A stretch of DNA of 64,000 nucleotides, taken from assembly GCA_020974905.1 (NCBI GenBank), contig CP087563.1, positions 3,286,001 to 3,350,000 of the forward strand, read 5' to 3'. The position numbers and the translations under genes were made by a program. Position 1 is the first letter of the stretch, and every line of letters begins with the position of its first letter. The notes below the pieces were generated by a model. The model had not been told where the DNA came from, searched no databases, and worked only from the letters and a program-made list of their open reading frames with translations. Shown here in pieces: positions 46,569-54,475 of this stretch. This DNA comes from Planctomycetes bacterium syqfu. GTDB taxonomy: Bacteria > Planctomycetota > Phycisphaerae > Phycisphaerales > Phycisphaeraceae.

Positions 46569-46656
46569 GCCTTTTCCTCTTGAAAAACAGGCTTTTCGCA
46601 TTTGCCCAGACGCTCTGGGCCATCTGTTTTTCATGATCGTGGCACCACCGGGGACA

Positions 46657-46753
46657 TGTCTGTAGAGATGGACCTGTCAGCGAACAGACATATGTCAGAC
46701 AACCTGTCACTAAGCCTGTCAGGGCTTGCAGGGACATGTCACTAAACCTGTCA
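46657..46753. promoter_or_regulatory. Array of TGTCA repeats (operator or iteron-like)
   Basis: TGTC(A/T) units begin at 46657, 46675, 46693, 46705, 46717, 46737 and 46749, spaced 18, 18, 12, 12, 20 and 12 bases, all in one direction, mostly as CCTGTCA or ATGTCA. They fill the gap between the divergent sigma-like and early genes. Confidence 0.65.
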
Positions 46754-46791
46754 GGAAGGTGATTTCATGTCCCTGCATCCCAAAATCGCCC

Positions 46792-46815
46792 CTCTGCGGC
46801 AAATAACAGTTATGG
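46792..46815 (+). promoter_or_regulatory. 24-bp conserved element, copy 1
   Basis: CTCTGCGGCAAATAAC then AGTTATGG. Contains the dyad ATAAC-A-GTTAT. It lies 44 bases upstream of the first early gene; a copy differing only at the centre base lies at 63769-63792 upstream of the last gene in the window. Confidence 0.7.
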
Positions 46816-46858
46816 GCGGACGTGGTGTGCCGCACGACTGCAACACGAGGAGACTGAT

Positions 46859-47680
46859 ATGACGAAAATATTCGATGAGTTGAACATTGACCTGAGCATG
46901 CTGGGTACGGAACCGGCTGACGAATACCACGCCAAAGCAAAGCAATATTTGTCGAGTCATCAACTGATCGACTTCATGACCTGCCCATGGCTTTACCGCA
47001 AGAAACAATTGGCATTGATACAAGCCAAGGAAACCGAAGCCTATCTGCTCGGGCGTGCTGCACACTGCCGAATTCTGGAAGGCCGTGATGCATATGAATC
47101 CCAATTCGCAATAGGCGGCCCGATCAATCCCAAAACGAAAAAGCCCTTCGGCAAAGAATCCCAAGCCTTCCAGAATTGGGTTCAGGCACAAGGCAAACCC
47201 GGCATCCACTTCGACGACATCGACAAGATTGAGAACCTGGCCAGTGGCGTGAGCATGAACAGTGAAGCTGTGGACTTACTGCTCTATGGGCGTGCTGAAG
47301 GGGTGGTTCGTGTGAATCGTTGGGATGTCGATTGTCAGATTCGCATCGACTGGCTACATCCGCACCGCGGCATTGTGGACTTAAAAACGTGCAAGGATTT
47401 GTCGGCGTTCCAGTGGGATGCTCGCAAGTATCGCTACATCAACCAGCTTGCCTTTTACCAATCGGTGTTGTGCGAACAGATCGGTGAACTGGTGCCGGTG
47501 TACATCGTGGCTGTGGAGAAGAAGGAACCTTACCGTTGCGGCGTCTGGCGTGTCAGTGAAGATTCTTTGGACGACGCTGCCAACGAGAACGAAGCAGCGA
47601 TTGAGCGGTTGAAAACATGTCAGAAGACTGATCATTGGCCCACCGGCTACGAATCCATCCGCACCCTCACCGCCGCCTAA
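46859..47680 (+). CDS. PD-(D/E)XK nuclease, RecE/DUF3799-like
   Basis: 273 residues. N-terminal SSHQLIDFMTCPWLYRKKQ with LLGRAAHCRILEG, then QIRIDWLHPHRGIVDLKTCKDLSAFQWDARKYRYINQLAFYQSVL: the D...D-x-K core and QxxxY motif of exonuclease VIII-like phage enzymes. Likely 5'-3' DNA exonuclease working with the ATPase and ssDNA-binding protein downstream. RBS GAGGAG. Confidence 0.87.
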   Translation: MTKIFDELNIDLSMLGTEPADEYHAKAKQYLSSHQLIDFMTCPWLYRKKQLALIQAKETEAYLLGRAAHCRILEGRDAYESQFAIGGPINPKTKKPFGKESQAFQNWVQAQGKPGIHFDDIDKIENLASGVSMNSEAVDLLLYGRAEGVVRVNRWDVDCQIRIDWLHPHRGIVDLKTCKDLSAFQWDARKYRYINQLAFYQSVLCEQIGELVPVYIVAVEKKEPYRCGVWRVSEDSLDDAANENEAAIERLKTCQKTDHWPTGYESIRTLTAA

Positions 47681-47727
47681 CCCCCCCGGAAGTTTTTCCG
47701 GAATTGTCCTCTTACATTTCATCGCCT

Positions 47728-47771
47728 ACCCCCGGAAGTCCAGAAAGTTGCCCTTCATGACTTCCGGGGGT
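47728..47771. repeat. CCCCCGGAAGTC hairpin
   Basis: ACCCCCGGAAGTC (47728-47740) with GACTTCCGGGGGT (47759-47771), 13 bp, 18-base loop, between two early genes. No T-run. Confidence 0.65.
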
Positions 47772-47818
47772 TCGGAGCAGGCGACTTGTTTTACTCATCA
47801 TATACAGGAAATTGATTT

Positions 47819-48622
47819 ATGTCCCTACTGCAACAGATCCATACTGGTAAACGTCAATCCCCACCGCGCATCGTGCTGTATGGCACCGAAGGTATCGGTA
47901 AATCCACGACGGCATCGCAAGCACCAAATCCCATTTTCATCCAAACCGAAGACGGCCTGGACCAGATCGATTGTGCGAGTTTTCCGCTGGCCACGACATT
48001 TGACGATGTCATCAACGCCATCGACTCATTGATCAAAGACGAACACGAATATCAAAGCGTTGTCGTCGATTCACTCGACTGGCTCGAACGCTTGATCTGG
48101 GATCGACTCTGCAAGGATTACGGCGTCAACAGCATCGAGAAAGTCGACGGCGGTTATGCGCGGGGTTACACGCATGCTCTGACACTGTGGCGTATGCTGC
48201 TCTCCGGCCTTGACGCGCTGCGTACAAGACGCGGTATGTGCATCATCCTGTTGGCCCATTCCAAGGTCGAAACGTTCTCTGATCCTGAAGTCGGTGCGTA
48301 TGACCGTTTTTCCCCGCGCTTGCATAAACATGCCAATGCCGTGATCACCGAGTGGGCCGATGCAGTGTTGTTTGCCACACGCAAGATCATCACCAAAACC
48401 GAGGACGCCGGCTTCAATCGCAATCGCACCTTGGCATCTGGCTTAGGCAAAGATGGTGGCGAACGCGTGATGCGATGTGTGGGTAGTCCAGCCTGCATCG
48501 CAAAGAATCGTTACGGCTTGCCGACGGAATTACCGCTGTCCTGGTACGCCTTGATGGATGCCATGACACAGACCGATACCCCTACATCCAATCAAACAAC
48601 CAATCTCAAACTCAAGCATTAA
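47819..48622 (+). CDS. Sak4-like RecA-fold ATPase (AAA_24)
   Basis: 267 residues. Walker A GTEGIGKST (about 23-31), Walker B VVVDSLDWLERLIW, and ATP-sensor part CIILLAHSKVETF. Phage Sak4-type single-strand annealing proteins have this size and order and usually sit beside a DUF669 ssDNA-binding protein, as here. Likely DNA recombination or replication restart. Confidence 0.83.
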   Translation: MSLLQQIHTGKRQSPPRIVLYGTEGIGKSTTASQAPNPIFIQTEDGLDQIDCASFPLATTFDDVINAIDSLIKDEHEYQSVVVDSLDWLERLIWDRLCKDYGVNSIEKVDGGYARGYTHALTLWRMLLSGLDALRTRRGMCIILLAHSKVETFSDPEVGAYDRFSPRLHKHANAVITEWADAVLFATRKIITKTEDAGFNRNRTLASGLGKDGGERVMRCVGSPACIAKNRYGLPTELPLSWYALMDAMTQTDTPTSNQTTNLKLKH

Positions 48623-48681
48623 CCCTTAAAAACAAGCATTTTTGTCAATAACCATTTCCCAACTAATGGAGCAATATCCCT

Positions 48682-49161
48682 ATGGCTAATCTTAATGGCT
48701 TTAACGCAAACGACGTCGAACCCAACAGTTCATTCGAACCGATCCCGGCTGGCAAGTACCTGGCAGCGATCACTGCTTCGGAAACCAAGCAAACAAAATC
48801 CGGGAACGGTAGCTACCTTGAACTTACCTTCAGCATTCTGGATGGTGACTACAAAGGCAGGCAACTCTGGTCACGCTTGAACCTGGAAAACCCCAATGCC
48901 ACTGCCGTGAAAATCGCACAGGGTGATCTGTCAGCCATCTGCCGCGCGGTCAATGTCATGAAACCCAATGACAGTGTCGACCTGCACAACTTGCCGTTGG
49001 TGATCAACGTCAAACTCAAAAAACGGCCTGAAACAGGTGATTTGAGCAACGAGGTCAAAGGTTACGAACCGAAGACCAATCAGACTGTAAGCAGTCCAAG
49101 CGACACATCCACTGCACAACCCCAACAGACTTCGGGCAACACGCCGCCCTGGAAACGCTAA
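48682..49161 (+). CDS. DUF669-like ssDNA-binding protein
   Basis: 159 residues. FEPIPAGKYLAAITASETKQTKSGNGSYLELTFSILDGDYKGRQLWSRLNL is the DUF669 core (OB-like); a disordered tail ends TPPWKR. Follows the Sak4-like gene, the usual arrangement. Confidence 0.83.
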   Translation: MANLNGFNANDVEPNSSFEPIPAGKYLAAITASETKQTKSGNGSYLELTFSILDGDYKGRQLWSRLNLENPNATAVKIAQGDLSAICRAVNVMKPNDSVDLHNLPLVINVKLKKRPETGDLSNEVKGYEPKTNQTVSSPSDTSTAQPQQTSGNTPPWKR

Positions 49162-49172
49162 GGGGGTGGCAC

Positions 49173-49586
49173 ATGGAATTAGTCTTACCTTACCCCCCAT
49201 CCGTCAATCACTACTGGCGACACTTCAAAGGGCGAACACTCATCAGTCGTGGTGGTCGCGCATATCGCCAGCAAGTGATGACACAGTGCCAGGGCATGGG
49301 CGGCCAACCCCCGCGGGACGGTCGCCTTGCCTTGGCAATGGACGCCTTCCCACCGGATCGTCGGCGACGCGATCTGGACAACATCCAGAAAGCTGCTCTG
49401 GATTCGATGCAACATGCCGGAATTTACTGCGATGATTCGCAGATAGATTTACTCATTTCACAACGCAAATTACCCATCCCCGGTGGCCAACTCATCGTGC
49501 GAATCCATGAGTACCCATTTCATCGTTGCCCGTTATGTGGCAGCTCAATGCCCAGCCTTGAAAGTAATCATCTTTATGACAACTGA
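49173..49586 (+). CDS. RusA-like Holliday junction resolvase
   Basis: 137 residues. PPSVNHYWRHF near the N terminus and PPDRRRRDLDNIQKAALDSMQHAGIYCDDSQID with the catalytic acidic residues of RusA. Resolves recombination intermediates. Overlaps the next gene by 11 bases. The C-terminal CPLCG is unusual for RusA and could be a zinc half-site. Confidence 0.88.
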   Translation: MELVLPYPPSVNHYWRHFKGRTLISRGGRAYRQQVMTQCQGMGGQPPRDGRLALAMDAFPPDRRRRDLDNIQKAALDSMQHAGIYCDDSQIDLLISQRKLPIPGGQLIVRIHEYPFHRCPLCGSSMPSLESNHLYDN

Positions 49587-50310
49587 AACCCCAACACTCA
49601 AACTCGAACAGATTCGCATTGATGGTGGCACGCAACCGCGTGTTGCCATCGATGAGCAAGTGGTGGCCGACTATGCCGAACTCTACGGTTCGGGATTCAA
49701 TCTGCCACCGGTGACCGTTTTTTTTGACGGCGTGAATTATTGGCTGGCTGATGGCTTTCATCGCTATTGGGCCAACAAGAAGATCGATTGCGAATATGTC
49801 TTTGCCGACATTCGCCAGGGCACGCAACGTGATGCCATTCTGTACTCAGTTGGTGCCAATGCCACCCATGGGTTACGTCGAACCAATGCCGACAAACTCA
49901 AGGCTGTGCTGACAATGTTGGAAGATGAAGAATGGTCTCAATATTCGGATCGAGAAATCGCAAAGCAGTGTCAAGTGTCACAACCAACAGTCACCCGGCA
50001 CCGAACCTCACTGATACATTGTATCAGTGAGGAATCAACTTCTCAGTCTCGTAACTACAAGACAAAGCATGGCACAGTCGCTCGAATGAAAACGGGCAAT
50101 ATCAACCGCAAACCCCGTGCCCGTAGTTCCAACACACTTCATCCGATTCGTCAATCACGCCCCGCATTAGCTCAAACCAATCTCAATCTCCCGCATGATC
50201 CAACCTATGGTGCCCGCGCGATCGTCTCGGCCATGGGTGCGGATTATGCCCATCAACTACTCGCATCCTTAAACCAATATCTCCAGGAACAGAAAGAAAG
50301 CGCTGCATGA
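49576..50310 (+). CDS. ParB/sulfiredoxin-fold protein with HTH
   Basis: 244 residues from the ATG at 49576. ParB N-type domain (LKLEQIRIDGGTQPRVAIDEQVVADYAELYGSGFNLPPVTVFFDGVNYWLADGFHRYWANKK) and a helix-turn-helix (YSDREIAKQCQVSQPTVTRHR). Lacks the GERRxR box of segregation ParB; similar proteins act as phage regulators. A 25-bp palindrome lies in the coding sequence just after the HTH (50007-50031). Confidence 0.77.
   Translation: MTTETPTLKLEQIRIDGGTQPRVAIDEQVVADYAELYGSGFNLPPVTVFFDGVNYWLADGFHRYWANKKIDCEYVFADIRQGTQRDAILYSVGANATHGLRRTNADKLKAVLTMLEDEEWSQYSDREIAKQCQVSQPTVTRHRTSLIHCISEESTSQSRNYKTKHGTVARMKTGNINRKPRARSSNTLHPIRQSRPALAQTNLNLPHDPTYGARAIVSAMGADYAHQLLASLNQYLQEQKESAA
50007..50031. repeat. 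25-bp palindrome, copy 1 (inside ParB-like gene)
   Basis: CTCACTGATAC-ATT-GTATCAGTGAG, 11-bp perfect stem. 24 of 25 bases match 57384-57408. Confidence 0.8.
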
Positions 50311-51140
50311 TCACAACTCAAAAACTCCAAACAACGAAGAATGTTCCCGTCGTCGAGCGCATCAACGTGACACCTGATATGGCACTGCGCTGGCTCGAAA
50401 CCACCAACACCAATAATCGCAAAGTCTCCGAAAAACATGTCCATCGCCTGGCACGTGACATGACCGATGGCAAGTGGCGACTGACTCATGTAGGTATTGC
50501 CTTTGATCCCAATGGCACCTTGCTTGATGGTCAGCATCGTCTGTGGGCGATCACCATGTCCGGCATAACTGTGGAAATGTATGTCTGGCGCAATGTCCCC
50601 CCGGAAGTGATGATGGCCATCGATTGTGGCAAGACCCGCTCGATGGCAGACATTCTTAATATCGCAGGTGAAAACGGCGATGTGAACAATCACCACCTGG
50701 CCATTCTTCGCAGCATGCTCGGTGGTTTTGGTAATCCGCCGAGTCTGTCTCCATCTGAAACTTCTGAACTGTTGCGTATTCATCATGACGCGATTGAATT
50801 TGCCATGGAGCATTTGCCTGTCGTTGCATTTGCTCGGGGCTTGTGCACTGCCACCACACGGTCAGTTATTGCGCGGGCAACCTATTCGGTGGACCATGCC
50901 ATGCTCAGGGATTTTTGTCGCAAGCTGGCCACCGGCATTGTGACATCAAACCATGAAAGCGTCATCGTTCAACTGCGGCAATACCTGATCACCAGTCGCG
51001 GCACATCATATTGCCAACGTGCACAACGCTATGGCAAGGTCGAACGCGTATTGGCTGCCTGGCTCAAGGGTGAAAATCCCAGTCGCATTTATCCAGCCTC
51101 CGTCGAGCAGTACCCATTGCCCGAGGAGGTGAACGATTGA
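50307..51140 (+). CDS. ParB-like protein of unknown function
   Basis: 277 residues. INVTPDMALRWLETTNTNNRKVSEKHVHRLARDMTDGKW...GTLLDGQHRLWAITMSG is a ParB-like fold with DGQHRL in place of GERR. The rest is helical. Related proteins are common in phages and plasmids; function not known. Overlaps both neighbours; strong GAGGAGG at its end serves the helicase. Confidence 0.7.
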   Translation: MITTQKLQTTKNVPVVERINVTPDMALRWLETTNTNNRKVSEKHVHRLARDMTDGKWRLTHVGIAFDPNGTLLDGQHRLWAITMSGITVEMYVWRNVPPEVMMAIDCGKTRSMADILNIAGENGDVNNHHLAILRSMLGGFGNPPSLSPSETSELLRIHHDAIEFAMEHLPVVAFARGLCTATTRSVIARATYSVDHAMLRDFCRKLATGIVTSNHESVIVQLRQYLITSRGTSYCQRAQRYGKVERVLAAWLKGENPSRIYPASVEQYPLPEEVND

Positions 51141-52897
51141 TACAGGCTTGTGAACAACAACCTGTGATTCAACTGCGCCCGTATCAGGCTGAAGCGGTTA
51201 ATGCTGTGTATGAGCATCTGCGTTGTCGGGATGACAATCCATGTGTGGTGCTGCCAACCGCTGCGGGGAAGACCGCTTGCCTGGGGGCGATCTGCCGAGA
51301 TGCTGTCCAGAAATGGGATGGCCGTGTTCTGATCCTTGCGCATGTCAAGGAGTTGATTGAACAGGCCGTGGACAAGCTGCACATCATGGCACCCGATCTG
51401 TGGCACCAGATCGGGTGCTACTCGGCGGGGCTCAAGAGTCGAGACACGGATCACGCCATCATCGTGGCTGGGATTCAAAGTGTCTATCGACGCGCGGCGG
51501 AGTTGGATGCTTTTGACATCATTCTGGTTGACGAAGCACACATGATTCCAACGGGCGGTTCCGGTGGCGAAGGAATGTATCGACAATTCTTAGCTGATGC
51601 CAAGGTGGTTAATCCCAACGTTCGACTCATTGGCTTGACGGCCACGCCGTATCGCATGACCAGTGGAACGATTTGTGGCCCAGCTCCCGATCACCTGTTG
51701 AATCACGTGTGTTACGAAGTAGGTGTTCGTGAGTTGATTGCTCAGGGATATCTCTGTCCGCTTGTCACCAAGGCTGGGCGTCGTAAAGCAGACACGTCCA
51801 ACTTGCATATCCGCGGTGGTGAATTCATCGCTGGTGAAGTCGAAGCCTTGATGGACGACGATGGCCTTGTCCACTCGGCCTGCCACGAAATCCTTGAGCA
51901 AACATGTGATCGTCATTCGGTGTTGATCTTCGCAGCCAGCGTCAAGCATGCCTTACATGTACAACGCATTCTGGAGGAACTGGGACACCAATGTGGATTC
52001 GTCTGTGGTGAAACCTTGCCCTTTGAGCGTGACAAGACGCTCAGCGATTTTAAGAATGGCGATCTGAAATATCTGGTCAATGTCAATGTGCTGACGACAG
52101 GTTTTGATGCACCCAACATTGATTGTGTTGTTCTCTTGCGTCCGACCAATTCACCCGGTTTGTTCTATCAGTCAGTGGGACGCGGCTTCCGCTTGCATCC
52201 TGATAAAACCAATTGTCTTGTGCTGGACTTTGGCGGCAACATCCTGCGCCATGGCCCAGTCGATGCATTGCAGATCAAGGATAAAACTGATGGTCGCAGT
52301 GGTGAAGCACCAGTCAAGGAATGTCCCAGCTGCCAAGCATTGATCCATGCGTCTTACAGCGTGTGTCCGGATTGTGGCCATGAATTCCCGCCACCTGAGC
52401 GCGAAAAACATGACGGCAGTGCGTCAACGGCGGGTGTGTTGACGGGCCAGGTCACGGAGACCGATTACGACGTGTCGTCCGTGTACTACAGCATCCACAC
52501 CAAACGTGGCGCATCGCCCGATCATCCGAAAACCCTACGTGTCGATTACTGCTGCGGGTTTAACGAATACCACAGTGAATGGATATGCGTAGCGCACCCC
52601 AAGGGCAGCTACGCATGGCAAAAAGCCAGCACATGGTGGCAGGCCCGATCCAATGAACCCATGCCCGACACGGTGGAACAGGCTGTCGAGTTAGCTGAAA
52701 ACGGTGCGTTGGCCCAACCGTTGTCCATCACCGTGCGATCCGTCACCGGTGAAAAATTCGACCGCATTACCAATTACGAATTGGGGTCAATCCCACCACG
52801 CATCGATGGCAGCGATGAACGTGAACCTGCGGCCAACCAAGTGTCACCCGATCAACCGTGGACTCAATGGCCTGACGACGATGACATCCCTTTTTGA
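51137..52897 (+). CDS. DEAD/DEAH-box helicase
   Basis: 586 residues. Superfamily 2: Q/motif I LPTAAGKT (about 36-43), motif II VDEAH, motif III TATPYRM, motif V/VI LTTGFDAPNIDC and QSVGRGFR. C-terminal zinc ribbon CPSCQ...CPDCG, then a tail of about 160 residues. Resembles phage replication helicases of the SSL2/type III restriction group. TTG start behind GAGGAGG. Confidence 0.92.
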   Translation: MIQACEQQPVIQLRPYQAEAVNAVYEHLRCRDDNPCVVLPTAAGKTACLGAICRDAVQKWDGRVLILAHVKELIEQAVDKLHIMAPDLWHQIGCYSAGLKSRDTDHAIIVAGIQSVYRRAAELDAFDIILVDEAHMIPTGGSGGEGMYRQFLADAKVVNPNVRLIGLTATPYRMTSGTICGPAPDHLLNHVCYEVGVRELIAQGYLCPLVTKAGRRKADTSNLHIRGGEFIAGEVEALMDDDGLVHSACHEILEQTCDRHSVLIFAASVKHALHVQRILEELGHQCGFVCGETLPFERDKTLSDFKNGDLKYLVNVNVLTTGFDAPNIDCVVLLRPTNSPGLFYQSVGRGFRLHPDKTNCLVLDFGGNILRHGPVDALQIKDKTDGRSGEAPVKECPSCQALIHASYSVCPDCGHEFPPPEREKHDGSASTAGVLTGQVTETDYDVSSVYYSIHTKRGASPDHPKTLRVDYCCGFNEYHSEWICVAHPKGSYAWQKASTWWQARSNEPMPDTVEQAVELAENGALAQPLSITVRSVTGEKFDRITNYELGSIPPRIDGSDEREPAANQVSPDQPWTQWPDDDDIPF

Positions 52898-52908
52898 AAG
52901 TTTAGACA

Positions 52909-54054
52909 ATGACAACAACTTCTGTTGAACTCAATCCAGCAATGATTGATGCCTCATTGAGTGTTACCATCGACGATGAATTCCAAAGTCTGATTCCACC
53001 ATTAACAGAGGAAGAACTCACTGGCTTGGAAGAGAATCTGTTGCGCGACGGTTGCATCGATCCGTTGATCGTATGGGCTGAGCAATGCATTTTGCTGGAT
53101 GGCCACAATCGTAAGTCCATCTGTGATCGGTATGGCATCGATTATGAATTGCATACGGTCAGTCTTCCAGATCGTGCTGCAGCATCCGATTGGATCGACA
53201 AGCATCAACTTGGCCGACGCAATCTCTCACCTGAGCAGATGAGTCTTCTTCGTGGGCGGCGATACAACCGTGTGAAATTATCGCGTGGTGGTGACCGACG
53301 TAGCGAAATTTCAAAGGCTCAAAATGAGCCTTTGAAATCTGCCCAAAAACTAGCAGAAGAACACGGTGTTTCACGAGCCACGATCAAACGTGATGGCCAA
53401 TTCGCAGATGCAGTGGATCGACTTGATCTCCAGCGTGAAATCACAGGTGGCAAAATCAAACCGGCCAAACAAGAGGTCGTGAAGGCAGCACGTTCCCTGC
53501 CTGAGCATCCAACGCCATCGCAAATCCAGCAAGCACGCGACTCGGTCACCAAACCTCACGTCGCCAACAACACCGGCGATAACGAATGGTACACCCCAGC
53601 GCAGTACATCGAACGTGCAACGGATGTCATGGAGGGGATCGATCTTGATCCGGCATCCAGCGTAGCAGCCAACAAGGTCGTCGGTGCAACGCATATTTTC
53701 ACAGCTGAAGATGATGGCTTACAAAAAAACTGGCGTGGCCGGGTATTCATGAACCCACCATACGCTCAGCCGTTGATCCAGCAGTTCTGCGAAAAACTTG
53801 TCCAAGAGTACAAGGCAGGTAATGTCACGCAGGCCATCGTTCTGGTCAACAACGCTACGGAAACCCGTTGGTTTCAAGCATTATTGTCTGTCGCCTCGGC
53901 AGTGTGTTTTCCCGCTGGTCGCGTTCGCTTCTGGCATCCGGATAAAACCTCGATGCCATTGCAGGGACAGGCGGTCTTATATCTGGGCAACCACGTGAGC
54001 AATTTCACATCTGCTTTCAAGGATATGGGGAGTATGTGCCATGTCACCAGGTAA
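52909..54054 (+). CDS. ParB domain fused to phage Dam-type adenine methyltransferase
   Basis: 381 residues. N-terminal ParB-like domain (about 25-80, GLEENLLRDGCIDPLIVWAEQCILLDGHNRKSICDRYGID), HTH region (about 140-160, SAQKLAEEHGVSRATIKRD), then a DNA N6-adenine methyltransferase of the phage Dam type: NEWYTPAQYIERATDVMEGIDLDPAS and MNPPYAQP. A 14-bp perfect palindrome lies in the linker region (53308-53338). May mark element DNA or regulate. Confidence 0.87.
   Translation: MTTTSVELNPAMIDASLSVTIDDEFQSLIPPLTEEELTGLEENLLRDGCIDPLIVWAEQCILLDGHNRKSICDRYGIDYELHTVSLPDRAAASDWIDKHQLGRRNLSPEQMSLLRGRRYNRVKLSRGGDRRSEISKAQNEPLKSAQKLAEEHGVSRATIKRDGQFADAVDRLDLQREITGGKIKPAKQEVVKAARSLPEHPTPSQIQQARDSVTKPHVANNTGDNEWYTPAQYIERATDVMEGIDLDPASSVAANKVVGATHIFTAEDDGLQKNWRGRVFMNPPYAQPLIQQFCEKLVQEYKAGNVTQAIVLVNNATETRWFQALLSVASAVCFPAGRVRFWHPDKTSMPLQGQAVLYLGNHVSNFTSAFKDMGSMCHVTR
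53308..53338. repeat. Perfect inverted repeat inside the ParB-Dam gene
   Basis: ATTTCAAAGGCTCA-AAA-TGAGCCTTTGAAAT, 14-bp stem, three-base loop, in the linker between ParB and HTH parts. Confidence 0.7.
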
Positions 54055-54475
54055 CGGTTTCAATCCCATGCTCTGGAACTGTGATCGGCAGGGCTGTTTT
54101 AATCTTAAGAAACGTCCCAAGATCGAAATGTTTGCCGACTGTCTGCCGGGCCGGATCGCATTTAGCGATATCGATGCCGTCACGGAAATCTGTGGCAACC
54201 TGTTATTCCTGGAATGGAAGGAACACCAAGGCATCTGCAAAGGTCAAGAGATTTTGTTTAAGCAGATGACCAGATTGGGCCCAGCCAGTGTGTTGATCAT
54301 TGAAGGCAATGCGGAATTGATGACGGTTGAGAGTCTCCGCTTCGTTTGGAACGGAAAGATATCACCACCCGAACCAGCCGACCTTGATGTATTGCGACGA
54401 CAGATCACTGGCTGGAAGGATTGGGCCTTAAAGAATCCAGCCCGGCTTCGTAAACAGGAATTACCATGCAACTGA
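54041..54475 (+). CDS. Small PD-(D/E)XK nuclease-like protein
   Basis: 144 residues. GRIAFSDIDAVTEICGNLLFLEWKEHQG followed by QMTRLGPASVLIIEG fits the D...ExK core of small phage nucleases. Overlaps the ParB-Dam gene (14 bases) and the Prim-Pol gene (10 bases). Two Cys near the N terminus (WNCDRQGC). Nuclease role is inferred from the motif. Confidence 0.62.
   Translation: MSPGNGFNPMLWNCDRQGCFNLKKRPKIEMFADCLPGRIAFSDIDAVTEICGNLLFLEWKEHQGICKGQEILFKQMTRLGPASVLIIEGNAELMTVESLRFVWNGKISPPEPADLDVLRRQITGWKDWALKNPARLRKQELPCN

Noticed and set aside
46525-46737. 70-codon minus-strand frame
   Set aside because: Coincides with the TGTCA repeat array and lacks a ribosome site; probably not coding.
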